64,000 nt of DNA from Zelopaecilomyces penicillatus (Eukaryota > Ascomycota > Sordariomycetes > Hypocreales > Pseudodiploosporaceae). Both the position numbers and the translations under genes were made by a program. The notes below the pieces were generated by a model. The model searched no databases. It was not told the origin of the DNA and saw only the letters and a list, made by a program, of their open reading frames with translations. The stretch lies in the NCBI GenBank assembly GCA_005765155.1, contig VCCP01000006.1, positions 2,988,501 through 3,052,500 of the forward strand, in the 5' to 3' direction. Of the stretch, positions 8,895-19,294 are shown one piece after another (the first letter of the stretch is position 1; each line of letters begins with the position of its first letter).

Positions 8895-11800
8895 ATGTCT
8901 GCGCTGTTCCGGGTCAAAGCGTTGTACGAGTACACGTCGCCACACGAAGATGACCTCAACTTCCCAGCCGGACAAATCATAGCCGTGACGGAGGAGGACG
9001 ACATCGAATGGTATGGTGGCGAGTATGTTGACGACGATGGCGTGAAGAAAGAGGGCATCTTTCCCCGCAACTTTGTCGAGAAGTTCGAGCCCACGGCACC
9101 TCCACGACCAGCGAGAGTTCGCCCCAAGAAGGAACCAGAAGTTCCTCCGCCGGAGCCTGAGGCTCCGGAAGAAACGAGTACGGCTCCTCCTCCACCGTCG
9201 CTACCGGCACGAGAAGATCAGGCACCAGTTCACACCGAAGAGGCTGAGATAGAAGAGCTTGATGAGCCTCTGTCCAAGAAGGAACTAGCTCACGAGCCGG
9301 TTCCGGTTCTGGCACCAGCTCCAGCTCCAGCTCCAGTTATAGTCGCAGCTCCTATGCCCAGCGTACCTAAGCCTAGCGATGCCAGTGCTTCCATAACTTC
9401 TACCAGCAATGTCCCCAAGCCAAAACCGAAGCCCGCGGGGCCGCCACCTCCATCCGAAAAACCAGCGAGCAACTCCTTCAGGGATCGTATTGCCGCATTT
9501 AATAAGCCCGCCGCGCCTCCTGTTGCCCCTTTCAAACCAAGCTCTTTGGGTGGCCCAGGTGGCTTTGTCAAGAAGCCTTTTGTTGCTCCTCCTCCCAGTC
9601 GAAACGCATTTGTTCCCCCTCCCCGGGAGGTAGCAGCCCCAAAGATTTATCGACGAGAGGAGGATCCCGAAATAAAAGTGCGTGAGGCAGAAAATTTGGG
9701 ACAAGCAGAAAAGGCAGGATTGGTTCCTGGCAGCCCTCAGGATAATGGAGACGAAGAACAACCCAAACCTACTAGCTTAAAGGAGCGCATTGCTCTTCTT
9801 CAGAAGCAGCAGATGGAACAAGCGCAACGCCATGCAGAAGCTGCTTCCAAGAAAGAGAAGCCAAGGCGCCCCCCACCAATGAAACGTCCTGAAGTAGAAG
9901 TCACAGAGGATACGGAAGACATGCCTGTCGCACCAAACAAGTTGCCAGCAGAGGAGGTAGATATACCTATATCAACAGATGAACCCCAACAACGAGTCCC
10001 TCCTCCTCCACGACGCAAACCCTCCAAAGGCCCAGCTGCCGAACCTGTGCATGATGGAAACGAAGCGGATATGTCAGGGGCTGGTGACACTACGGAAGGC
10101 CAAGACGATACCACAGAGCGTGAGGAGAGCGATGAAACACCACGTTATGTCACGCGAGTTCCCACAGCCTCCTCTGCTGGGCCTCAGGAAGACATCAGTC
10201 AGGATGATGAGAATAAAGAAGAGGCAGAGGATCAGGTGGAGGCTGAAGAAGAAGAGGAAGAGGAGGAAATTGATCCTGAAGTCAGACGCAAAGAAGAATT
10301 ACGAGCTAGAATGGCGAAAATGAGTGGTGGGATGGGCTTCCATGGTATGTTTGGAGCACCAGTAGCCCCATTTGGAGCCCCACCACCAAAGAAGAAGCCT
10401 CCCAAGTTAGAGCAAGCACCCATCGCCGATGAGGGCGAACAAGAAGAACAGTTGACTCGTGCGCCTCCGGTTCCCACATTGATGGCACTTCCGGGAATGA
10501 GGAGTTCAGCCCGGGAGGAAACAACTCAATCAGATGAGGAGGAGCCTGCATCTGTAACCCGCGCACCTCCTCCTCCAATCCCAGCATCTAAGCCAACTCA
10601 ACATGAAAGTGAAGTGGTGGAAGCGGAGGAAGATGAGGAGGAGGAATCGGCCACGCCGGCTCCAGTTGCCGAATCGCCTATTGGTGAGTTATGACCTTAT
10701 AGACTAATGCGTTCAACTTGTCATAACAACCTACGTTTAGTGTCTCCTCGAGATCCAACATCACCTCCCTCGGTTCCAGGAAATCGCCCTATTTCCTCCC
10801 ATATCCGTTTAGACTGTGAGTACATAGCTAAAAAAGGGAAAACGTGTAGTATTCGACTAACTGTGGCAATAGCACAATCACAACTGCCTCCCCCTATAAC
10901 AACAGGGTTACGATCGCAAACCGAAGGTTCAGAGTCAGATGATGAGCTTTCTAGTGGCGCGCGTGAACAGGCTGGCGAAAGTCCGGCAGCATCGGCGGTG
11001 CTTTCCCCGCGACTGCCCCCACCGCCGGTGCGATCACCAGATTTCCCCGCCCGATCACCACCATTGTCTCCTCGACTCGAGGAGTTCTCGCCTACATCAC
11101 CGTTATCTGCGACCAACAAGCGTGCCAGTAGATTACCTCCTCCAATTCCAGGGCCTGTTGCCCTACCACCTCCAGCGCAAGCCCGTCCCCCTCCGCCTCC
11201 TCCTCCCGGGGGTTTGAGCAGGCAATCTACAGCCGAAGTCCTAAATCCTTTTCCGACAAGACCGCCGCAAGCGGGCGAGCACCATGATGAGGAAGTCACA
11301 GAGTATGAGGGCGATTACGATACCGACATCGCCTCCTCAGCACCTCACAAAGACGCATTGAAGGCGCACATGCGAGAGCCAAGCATCGAGGATGCTTCTA
11401 TCCAGTCTCCAGTATCCGATGCACCACCAATGATGCCACCGCCAATTCCAGCCACCATAACGCCGAGGGCAGCCCCGCCCCCAATCCCGAGCAAGCCACC
11501 ACCAGAGGCCAAGAGACGGTCGGTCGATGCGCCTCGGGCTAAACCACCACCACCTCCTCCGATCAAGGGTCCAATCCCTCCACCACTAGAGGGGGAAATC
11601 TACGATACGTACATTGGTTCAAGCTATTCTCAAAAAACGCCCAGGATCGAAGAGGATGGGACCTTTATTTCGACATCGCCAATGGGGAAATCGCCACCAG
11701 AGCGCCGAGTTCCACCATCAACGCTTGGTACGCGCATCCCACCTCCCAAACCGTCACTTGATGCGCAGAGGACAAGCGCAAGCAATCGTAGATCAGTCGA

Positions 11801-12599
11801 CCTGCATCGGCCGTCGATGGATTTGAGTTTCATTGCGAGTGACGTCGATCTCGCCATGCAAAGTGGATGGTGGAAACAAGCCAACCAAGTACCCCCGGTT
11901 CTCCAGGGACGAAAAGACATTTACTTTGAGTGTGAAGAATCAACAACGACAAACCAGGGATCAAAGACTATTGTAACGCGAGAAATCTTTGTACTCTTCC
12001 AAGATTACTCCCAAACTGTTTTGACAGTGCGGTTTGACCCTTACGATCCTTCCAATGTGGAACTTGACCAGCGGCACGAGTTACCACCTCGTCCTCTGAG
12101 GCAGGATCAATTGGAAGAATTTTATGAAAGGTTTGGACGGCGTATCTTTGACGCTGCTTCGTCCAAGAAAGACACCGTGGTTGGTGATGGCACGCCGCAA
12201 AGCTTGATATTAGAGTTACTTCGCCCTCTTAAGGACGCTCTCTGGCCAGTTGGCACTCGGGCCTATGGCACACTTGTCTACGCTAATATGGGGAATGCTT
12301 CAACACAGCAGAACGACGTAATTCGACCTGGAGATATCCTTTCAATCCGCAACGCCAAGTTTCAGGGGAAACATGGCCCCATGCATGCCAAATACTCAAT
12401 AGATGTAGGAAAACCTGATCATGTTGCCATTGTGGCTGAGTGGGATGGCACCAAGAAGAAGCTTCGTGCTTGGGAACAAGGCAGAGAGAACAAAAAGGTC
12501 AAGCTTGAGAGCTTCAAGCTTGACGATTTGAGGAGTGGTGAAGTCAAGATATGGAGAGTAGTCCCTCGCAGCTGGATTGGGTGGCAGGGCCAGCCTTAG
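8895..12599 (+). CDS. BBC1: SH3-domain actin-patch protein BBC1/MTI1
   Basis: Bbc1 binds type I myosin tails and tempers Las17/WASP-driven actin assembly at endocytic patches. Exon 1 (8895-10683) encodes an N-terminal SH3 domain (about residues 3-66: ALYEYTSPHEDDLNF, then EWYGGEY and GIFPRNFVE). A long Pro/Glu-rich disordered region with many PPPP and acidic runs follows. Exon 2 starts at 10741 after a 57-nt intron (GTGAGT..TTTAG). The last about 240 residues, from GWWKQANQVPP to the end, are the globular C-terminal domain of the fungal Bbc1/Aim3 group. A second likely intron, 10816-10872, is 57 nt with GTGAGT, a CTAAC branch site and AATAG; being a multiple of three without a stop it may be retained (1215 aa) or removed (1196 aa). 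Function is inferred from domain order. Confidence 0.88.
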
Positions 12600-13150
12600 T
12601 GGTGCTGGAGCAGGAGTGGGATAAGGAAGCAGCAAGCTGAGTGACTCTATGGGTGGGAAATGATGCATGAAACGACGTTTATATTAGTGTCTAGTTTGAT
12701 CCACTCAGTCTGTCTATGGGAAGCCTATGGTGGGAGACGGCTCTTGTCGTCGACATACTTGTAGACATACTTGGTGCTGCTACATTACAAGCCGCCATAT
12801 AATTCCTCGATCATGAGTCGGGTTTCGCTTTGTCTTTTGTTGCCGCATCCTTAAAAGGGAGTTATACTCGTAAGACACCTATCTCTTTCGCGTCATGACA
12901 CAAATGCTTTTGCTTTTGCAGAGTTGTACATCGTTTTGTAAACCATTGTTGTACGCATGGACACCCAGTTAATGCTCAATGATCACAAATTGCCACGCAT
13001 TTAGTGGTCGTACGGCATTTTACAACTTCACGTTCATTGATTAAGCCACCATACTCTATTATTGACTTGATATAATGTGTAGTGCGATACCGCATCATTG
13101 AGGCTTTGTTTCAATAGTACTTTCATGATAGTACCTAGCATCAACATACC
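12600..13150. other. convergent 3' region between BBC1 and a hydrolase gene
   Basis: This 551-bp space holds the 3' ends of both genes. It is AT-rich with no gene or clear repeat. Confidence 0.4.
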
Positions 13151-14128
13151 CTAAAACATGGAATTAAGCAGAAATGATCTCATGTCATCAATCTCCTCAG
13201 GGGCTTTGATCCAATGTCCCTCTTGCTCTGCGCCCCTATATTCCTTCCAGCTTACGACCAGTCCTATTAATGTGAGAAGGTTGGTCGCTTCTCGGCCAAG
13301 CTCAACATCGACATAGGCATCGTCAACTCCGTGGCCTATGAACACTGGTGTGCCTAGCTGCAACGGCAGCGTTTGATTGTCGTCTTTTATAAAATGCTGT
13401 AGTTGGTTTTTGAGCGGTAACATGATGTGCTCTACAAATACGAAGACATCAGATGGCGTAGACCCTATGTCTGTTACTACTGCTTGTGTTTCTGCTTCCA
13501 TTTCTTTACGTTCGAGAATGACACGAACATCAGCTGCCAAGGGAAGCCATGTGCTCAACCCGATAAAAGCCCCTAGCTTTCTCCTCTCAAGTATCAGCTG
13601 ATACTGTTCGCTGAGCAGAGTCCACAATGCAATAGCACCTCCCTGGCTAATGCCCCCCAAAGCCAGTTTCTCCGAGTCTCCATTCAAAAGTTGCAACTCA
13701 TCCTCCATAATGCGTCGGACGTGAGTAACGGAGTCGCTGATATCACGAACCACATGTAAATCTTGTGCAGAGGCGGAATACTTGGGTGAGGAGGACGATG
13801 TCGACTGTGCTTCAAACCACGCAGGCATATTTTCCTGAAAGACGGAGCTCCAGTGCTCCCTTGAAGATGGGAATACCCAGCGCAGTCCCTGAAGAAACCC
13901 ATGCTGAGATGGCGTCGGCGTCGTTGCCGTTGACGACGTTGGTATCAATCCGCTGGACAGGGCGGCTGTCTCAAAAAGCTCCTCTGCAAACTCCTCGCCA
14001 GTGCTTCCACGACCGTGTAGCAGGATGATGGTGTGTGTATGTTGCGTCTCAGCGGGGATGATGTGATTGACTCCGAACGGAGCTGACTGGCCCTTTGCAT
14101 TGGCCTTTGTCTGCGTTTGATGCTCCAT
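13151..14128 (-). CDS. acyl-protein thioesterase / carboxylesterase-like alpha/beta hydrolase
   Basis: This 325-aa single-exon gene begins at the ATG at 14128, just behind a 13-nt T-tract on the coding strand. It has an early HTIILLHGRGSTGEEF strand-loop, a nucleophile elbow GISQGG with Ser161, an aspartate pair in GHGVDDAYV (D269/D270) and His305 in EGHW, the order and spacing of acyl-protein thioesterase 1 / phospholipase-carboxylesterase enzymes. It is longer than yeast APT (about 227 aa); the extra length is a Ser/Thr-rich insert near residues 60-120 and a stretch near 205-250. No signal peptide is seen, so it is probably cytosolic. Substrate is unknown; depalmitoylation is possible, but divergent fungal paralogues of this type are mostly uncharacterised. 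Confidence 0.8.
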   Translation of the reverse strand: MEHQTQTKANAKGQSAPFGVNHIIPAETQHTHTIILLHGRGSTGEEFAEELFETAALSSGLIPTSSTATTPTPSQHGFLQGLRWVFPSSREHWSSVFQENMPAWFEAQSTSSSSPKYSASAQDLHVVRDISDSVTHVRRIMEDELQLLNGDSEKLALGGISQGGAIALWTLLSEQYQLILERRKLGAFIGLSTWLPLAADVRVILERKEMEAETQAVVTDIGSTPSDVFVFVEHIMLPLKNQLQHFIKDDNQTLPLQLGTPVFIGHGVDDAYVDVELGREATNLLTLIGLVVSWKEYRGAEQEGHWIKAPEEIDDMRSFLLNSMF

Positions 14129-14594
14129 TATAAAAAAAAAAAAACCTTGGTGCTGGGCTTTTCCCACGCCTTTCTTTTCACAGGTATAAATGACACTGGA
14201 AATGTGTGCTAGACAGAAGTGATTATGCAACTCCGCTTGGTTATATTTGTTTATTTGCAGATTTGCGTGAGTGAAAACGGAAGACCAAATGAAAATAGTG
14301 TTGAAATGGAGCTGATTCAAAGGCGAGGAGCAGCCAACAGAATTTCAAGTCATTCGTTTTCGTTCGTTTGTCAGCCGAATCCCCAGAGTAACTCTTCTAA
14401 ATGCCAACCAACTCAAAAATATCGACTGAATTCACACCCTACTCTGTGAACGCCGATATTTGTATATCACGCACAAGCAAATAGAGCAACATTTCAAATT
14501 CATATTATTTCCGCTCGCCCAAGTCTCCTGCTTAGCAAGCACCACAATTTTATTCCATTAAATACCCAAAAGCTCTACTTTCTTTGCATGAGTA
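14129..14594. other. intergenic region between two minus-strand genes
   Basis: This 466-bp space is upstream of the thioesterase-like gene and downstream of the Gag-like stop codon. It starts with an A-tract (14131-14143). I searched by eye for reverse-transcriptase or integrase coding, or an LTR matching the sequence beyond 16875, and saw neither. Confidence 0.4.
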
Positions 14595-16874
14595 TTACAA
14601 GCGTTGGTGGGCGCCTTTCAGGCCCAGCCTTCTGCGTTTAATCTCTATGCGCTTAATCTCCTCCGCCAACGCCGTATCGCGTCGGATCCGGTCGTCCACA
14701 GCAGCGCGTACCGTGTCTTTCTCCCTAAACCAGCCGGGGTGTTCTGGGAAGACGTAGTAGCATTCCGCCAATGGATGTGTTGTCCGCCGACAAGCGCCGC
14801 ACGAAGGATATGTTCCCTCGGGTTCAGAGCGCTTTCTCTTCTTCGCCGAAGCTGGAGATCTGTCTATACCTCTATCAATAGAGCCTCTATCATCTCTCCG
14901 ATCATCTCTCCGGTCATCTCGTCGGTCACCTCTTCGGTCATCCCTATCGTTCCAACCACCTCTGTCTCTCCGGTCGCTTCGGTCGTCCCTGTCGTTCCAT
15001 CGACCTCGGTCATCCCTATCGTCCCTGTCGCTTCTATCACTTCTATCGCTCCTATCGTATCTGTTATTTCTGTCATTTCTGTCTCTCCAGTCATCTCTAT
15101 CGTTTCTGTCACTTCGGCCTCTCCATTCACTTCTTTCGTCATCTCTGTTTACAGATTTGCGTGCCGGGGTTACATGGTTCTCGCGATCGGTATGCACTTG
15201 TGGCTTAGGCGTAGAAATGGGTTCTTTTGAAATGTTGCTCTTTGTTGCTTCACCAGGTGGTTTAGGCAGATTTGCGACTTTTCCGGGTCCCGACCCTGTG
15301 CCATTGATTTTGCTTGGCCAGAACTGCTCAAAGCTAAGTTTTCCGGCACCAGTTGATTCCACGGGGGGCTTGTTTGTAGTCGCAGTTACTGTTCTACTCG
15401 GGGCAGCATTATTGGCATTAGCTCTGGCAGCCGCACCGAGAATGCTAGTCGTTCCTCCAGCATTGTTAGTTTCCAGAGTAAATTTGACTGCATTTTTCTG
15501 GGGTGGAGCGGCCGTTGCAACAGCAAGAGAAGTAGTGGCAGGAGGGCGAGCGGGAATCGACATCGGAGTCGGGGTCAGAGTTGCAGCTGGAGCAGGGGCC
15601 CTATTCACAACAGGAGTCATATTGGGATTGTTGGCTGCAAATTTCGGGACATTGGGTTTGGCAGCGTTAGGTGTTTGGCCATTACCCTTGCCCTGCTTTT
15701 GACCGTTGCCCGCAGCACCTGGACCATTGGCCTTTGTAACGTTGTGACCTTGGACGTTGGCCTTTGCAGGGCTGGGAGCCTGGTTATTACCCTTTCCAAA
15801 GTTAGGACCTTGATTATTATTAGCCTTTGCAGGGCCAGGACCTTGAGCATTGCCCTTTCCAGAGTTGGGGCCTTGGTTATTATTAGCCTTTCCAGGGCTA
15901 GGACCTTGAGCATTGCCCTTTCCAGGAGCAGGCTTGTTGGCTTGCTTCTGTTCGGTTTTCTGCACTACCTTGAGTCGTTCCACCTCCTCATGTATGGCAT
16001 CGGCAACCCATCTGTAAGTAATTGTATTGTTCTCAATCTCATTCTTGTAAACCATCCTGGTACGTGCGACCCAGTCACGCATAAGTGGCTCCACGGCATT
16101 GGCGATATCGTCGAACCATTCAGTGGCATTTTCTGTGGAGGAAATGCCCTTGGATTTTGCCTGGAGATAATTCTCTTTCCAGTTTTTAAGCCAGTCAGGC
16201 ATAACTTGCAGGTTTTTAGGTTGTCTACACGCCTGCTGGTAAAGAGTGCGTGCCTTGGCTCGGACTGTAGCATCATCTGGACTAACGGCCTCCTTGAGGT
16301 TACTGTACCAAACACGAAGTGAGGCCGTGGCATCGCACAGCCTGGTGCCGTATTGCCTGCTGATCGTCTCAGCAACCCAAACCTTGAGGGTGTTGATGGC
16401 CAAGCGCTGGGCCTTCCAGGCGTCAAGCTCGCGCTCATAGATTGAGGTTTGCAAGGCAAAGCATTGCCTATCCTCCGAAGTCAGGTCCCGGATTGTTTTG
16501 GCACACTGGGTGAGATCAACCATCTCCAGGTCTGGTGATGGCGATGGCTGGCGGCGCACTAGGGTCAATGCCTGAGACTGTGACCCCTCTTCCGTCTCGG
16601 TGGAGGGACGAGCAGGTAGCACCGACATTGAATCACGCGAAGATCGCTGTCGAAGATGCGACTGCGGGTGGAAACCCTGAGGAATCTTCATATAGTATTC
16701 CTGGATTGAGGGTGCCACGGGCCTTGCCATGGGATCCTCCTTGGAGCCCGGATCAACAAGCTCCCAAATGTCGAGGCATGCTGCCTTCACCCGAAAGTGC
16801 CAGTGCCAATTCTCCCAATCGTCAGGAGTCTGCAAGGTAACGACCTCTGTAGTTGCTTTGTTAGGGGCCGCCAT
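14595..16874 (-). CDS. stand-alone Ty1/Copia-type Gag protein with a CCHC zinc knuckle
   Basis: This is an intact 759-aa frame from ATG 16874 (773 aa from ATG 16916). The N-terminal part has a Trp-rich capsid-like opening (DDWENWHWHFRVKAACLDIW, then VDP and Pro-spaced residues). A helical region (about residues 140-320) with ELDAWKAQRLAINTLKVWV resembles Gag of fungal Copia elements as I remember them. A Gly/Asn/Pro linker built of 21-residue repeats follows, then an Arg/Asp-rich tract. Near the end is C-x2-C-x4-H-x4-C (14760-14801), a perfect retroviral-type zinc knuckle, followed by CYYVFPEHPGW and a charged helix seen in the same elements. No protease, integrase or reverse transcriptase follows and no LTRs are visible, so this is either a solo remnant or a domesticated Gag. 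The absence of stops argues for constraint or recent arrival. Confidence 0.72.
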   Translation of the reverse strand: MAAPNKATTEVVTLQTPDDWENWHWHFRVKAACLDIWELVDPGSKEDPMARPVAPSIQEYYMKIPQGFHPQSHLRQRSSRDSMSVLPARPSTETEEGSQSQALTLVRRQPSPSPDLEMVDLTQCAKTIRDLTSEDRQCFALQTSIYERELDAWKAQRLAINTLKVWVAETISRQYGTRLCDATASLRVWYSNLKEAVSPDDATVRAKARTLYQQACRQPKNLQVMPDWLKNWKENYLQAKSKGISSTENATEWFDDIANAVEPLMRDWVARTRMVYKNEIENNTITYRWVADAIHEEVERLKVVQKTEQKQANKPAPGKGNAQGPSPGKANNNQGPNSGKGNAQGPGPAKANNNQGPNFGKGNNQAPSPAKANVQGHNVTKANGPGAAGNGQKQGKGNGQTPNAAKPNVPKFAANNPNMTPVVNRAPAPAATLTPTPMSIPARPPATTSLAVATAAPPQKNAVKFTLETNNAGGTTSILGAAARANANNAAPSRTVTATTNKPPVESTGAGKLSFEQFWPSKINGTGSGPGKVANLPKPPGEATKSNISKEPISTPKPQVHTDRENHVTPARKSVNRDDERSEWRGRSDRNDRDDWRDRNDRNNRYDRSDRSDRSDRDDRDDRGRWNDRDDRSDRRDRGGWNDRDDRRGDRRDDRRDDRRDDRGSIDRGIDRSPASAKKRKRSEPEGTYPSCGACRRTTHPLAECYYVFPEHPGWFREKDTVRAAVDDRIRRDTALAEEIKRIEIKRRRLGLKGAHQRL
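14872..15140 (-). repeat. Arg/Asp-coding simple repeat inside the Gag gene
   Basis: The strand read as coding consists of imperfect 6- to 12-nt units giving DR, DD, RSDRSD and RRDD runs over about 85 codons. The other strand also stays open because of the regular composition. It looks like slippage-driven expansion of a nucleic-acid-binding basic/acidic region ahead of the zinc knuckle. Confidence 0.7.
15745..15930 (-). repeat. 63-bp tandem repeat inside the Gag gene
   Basis: About three copies of a 63-bp unit encode GKGNAQGPSPGKANNNQGPN-type 21-residue repeats. The first two copies differ at only a few residues; the third is one codon shorter and more diverged. The edges are approximate. 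Confidence 0.75.
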
Positions 16875-17789
16875 TGCGCAGACCGGGTAGCTGCCTGCAC
16901 TTAATGCAGCACACAATTCGAGGCCTCACGGGGATTGTGTTGTGGACTGAGTTGGGTGTGTGAGAAAAGACGTCTGGCAGTTTGGTGATATATTTGAGCA
17001 GAGCTCAACTGCATAAATTTAGGTGGAACGTGGAGCAAAGGAAATGGTTGCCAACCCCCAAGCTGTCGGTATCAAACAGTGCCTAGGTGTCCTACCTTGG
17101 ACCAAACCTAATGATCCCAGGCAGATCAGAGCAGCATTTCGTGGCGGGACGCGAGCTTTGAAAACTGCGGTCAGACGGGGAAGGGTAAAATACTTTTTTG
17201 CTGCTGTGCCTATCAATATGTTGTGTGCGCTAGTCCATTGGTGTGTTGAGAGTATTAGGTAGTAGGTATTGGTACTATAGTCATTCACGATACAATATTG
17301 AGCGAGCAGGTAATAATATAGTACAGCACCTTATCTCTAGAGTACTCCCGATCAATCCTCAAATACAATCATGCATCATCATCGGCTGTAGAGAACTCAT
17401 TCGTATCTTCCCCCAAGGCAGTTCTAGTGTACTAATGTCCTGTTACTTGACTATTTTGACGGTGTAAATCGATCGATCAACTACTGTAATAGCAACTGGT
17501 TGGTTGTACTGAGCAATGTTACTTACACCCACCATACAGGAGCGTGCCAGGGAAAAGCACAGTGGGGTCTTATGTGACCTCTGGATAGGGCAGAATTGGA
17601 TGGACTCCATAACAATGCCCGGGCCGGATCGCTACGTGGTACAGGTCATGCATGTACCCAGCCAGCCAACATACCCTACAGACGACAGAATGAGATGAGA
17701 ACCAAATTGTACTCTAGTTGATTAGTTGATTCATCAGCATCAAAGACTCAATCTCAAGAATATCTCAGCAGTCAAATTACTTGCCCATT
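16875..17789. promoter_or_regulatory. divergent region, Gag-like gene / PPX1
   Basis: This 915-bp region has no supported gene. It should contain promoters for both flanking genes. The section 17240-17500 is AT-rich with several ATA/GTA runs. No LTR-like terminal repeat could be recognised. Confidence 0.4.
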
Positions 17790-19023
17790 ATGGCATCAAG
17801 ACTCTCACTCAAGACCTTCATGGCCAAGGCCAGATCAGCACTGACTGCACCAGCTTCTCATCGTCAACCGCCTCTAACATTTGTGGTGGGCAATGAGTCT
17901 GCAGGTGATGTTGCCTTCCATGCTGAAATACTGCCGAATTGAGGATCAATGAGAAAGCTAACTGCCAACAGACCTTGATTCTCTTTGCTCGGCCGTTGTT
18001 CTGGCATATATACACTCCGCGTCACAGCCAAATTCATTACATATACCGCTGTCCAACCTTCCTAGGGCTGACCTGGCGCTGCGAACAGAAATGCTTGCTG
18101 TGTTGCGACACGCCGGTCTGGGTGCTGCGGATTTGCTTACCTTGACTGAGCTCCCCGATCTGAAACCAGAAGATACGCGGTGGTTCTTGGTAGACCATAA
18201 TGCACTTACGGGAAACCTCAAAAAGTTCCAGCCCCAAGTGGTGGGATGCATAGATCACCATGTCGATGAGCGGGTGACGAGCCAGGCTGTGGTACCGCGA
18301 GTCGTGGAACCGTGTGGAAGCTGTATGAGTTTGATTGTTGATGAGAGCCGTGCTGCTTGGGATGCATTGGCAGGTCTTCCATTAGAGGAAGGTTTTGATG
18401 TGGCAACTGAGGACGATAACCTGGCTAGGATCTGCTTGGCTCCCATTCTGATCGATACAATTAACCTAACAGCAAAGGACAAGATACGAGAAAAGGACCC
18501 CCGCTCTGTGGCTTATTTGCAAGGCAAAACTATAGAAACCACGTTCGACAGCACTAAGCTCTTTGAAGAAATCTCCGCTGTTAAGGAGGACATCACTGAT
18601 CTCAGTTTCTACGACATTTTCCGCAAAGACTATAAAGAATGGGAAGAGGCTGGCCTTAAACTCGGCATCAGCTGCGTTGTACAAAACTTCGACTATCTCG
18701 TCGAGAAAGCCGACGGGGCAGAAGCCTTCTTGGAAAAGTTTGAGGCATGGGCAACCGAGAGGAAGCTTGATATAGCAAGCATCATGACGACGTCACAACC
18801 AGACGGCGACTTTCAGAGGCATCTCCTGGTATGGGCAACTACAGAAAAAGGTGGCTCTGCTTTGGACAGGTTCCCCGGTATTGCGGAACGTCTGAAGCTG
18901 GAGCAATGGCGTGATGGACTGCTCGATGACGGAACGAAGAGGATGGCTTGGACGCAGGGCGACTTGACTGGGAGCAGAAAGCAAGTGGCACCGCTCCTGC
19001 GAGAGGCTTTGAAGCAGGCCTGA
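17790..19023 (+). CDS. PPX1: DHH-family exopolyphosphatase
   Basis: This enzyme releases orthophosphate processively from the ends of inorganic polyphosphate chains. Two exons, 17790-17904 and 17972-19023, join across a 67-nt intron (GTGATG, GCTAAC branch, ACAG) to give 388 aa, the same size as yeast Ppx1. The join creates the metal-binding motif GNESADLDS (D39, D41). D113 in VDHN and D133-H134-H135 in CIDHHVDE complete the DHH set, and the DHHA2-type C-terminal domain follows. The N-terminus, MASRLSLKTFMAKARSAL, is basic and could allow partial mitochondrial targeting, as reported for yeast Ppx1, but this is inference. The gene converges with ATP25. Confidence 0.92.
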
Positions 19024-19294
19024 ACCATATTATTGTTCCGCTAATGTAGACGGCTATAGACTCATTGCAGTATGGCTGAAATATATTGCATTATGACTAT
19101 TCTCATGATTTTTTTTTTTGGAAATTCCAAGTAGGGGTGCCAGGCCAAAGGACTCGCAACTTCCTGGGTTCTCTATGCTGTGATAGTACATGTTACATGG
19201 CAGAGATATCTGCGTCTATAGAATTGGGAATTATAGTACATGATATTCATGGCTTCCATCAGTTATCCATCATCAAAGCAGGCCAAGTGGGACA

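Noticed and set aside
9285..9761. 158-codon minus-strand frame inside BBC1
   Set aside because: It is the antisense of the Pro/Ala-rich region of BBC1; the Gly/Trp content is an artefact of that composition.
14604..15230. 208-codon plus-strand frame opposite the Gag gene
   Set aside because: It is the mirror of the Arg/Asp simple repeat, giving Ser/Val/Ile-rich low complexity; the minus-strand frame has the zinc knuckle and Gag features.
15157..16322. Plus-strand hydrophobic frames opposite the Gag linker and helical region
   Set aside because: They are antisense shadows of the Gly/Asn/Pro repeat and of the helical region, with no independent support.
14129..17789. LTRs flanking the Gag gene
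   Set aside because: By eye no shared terminal sequence with TG..CA ends was found on the two sides; a self-alignment would be decisive.
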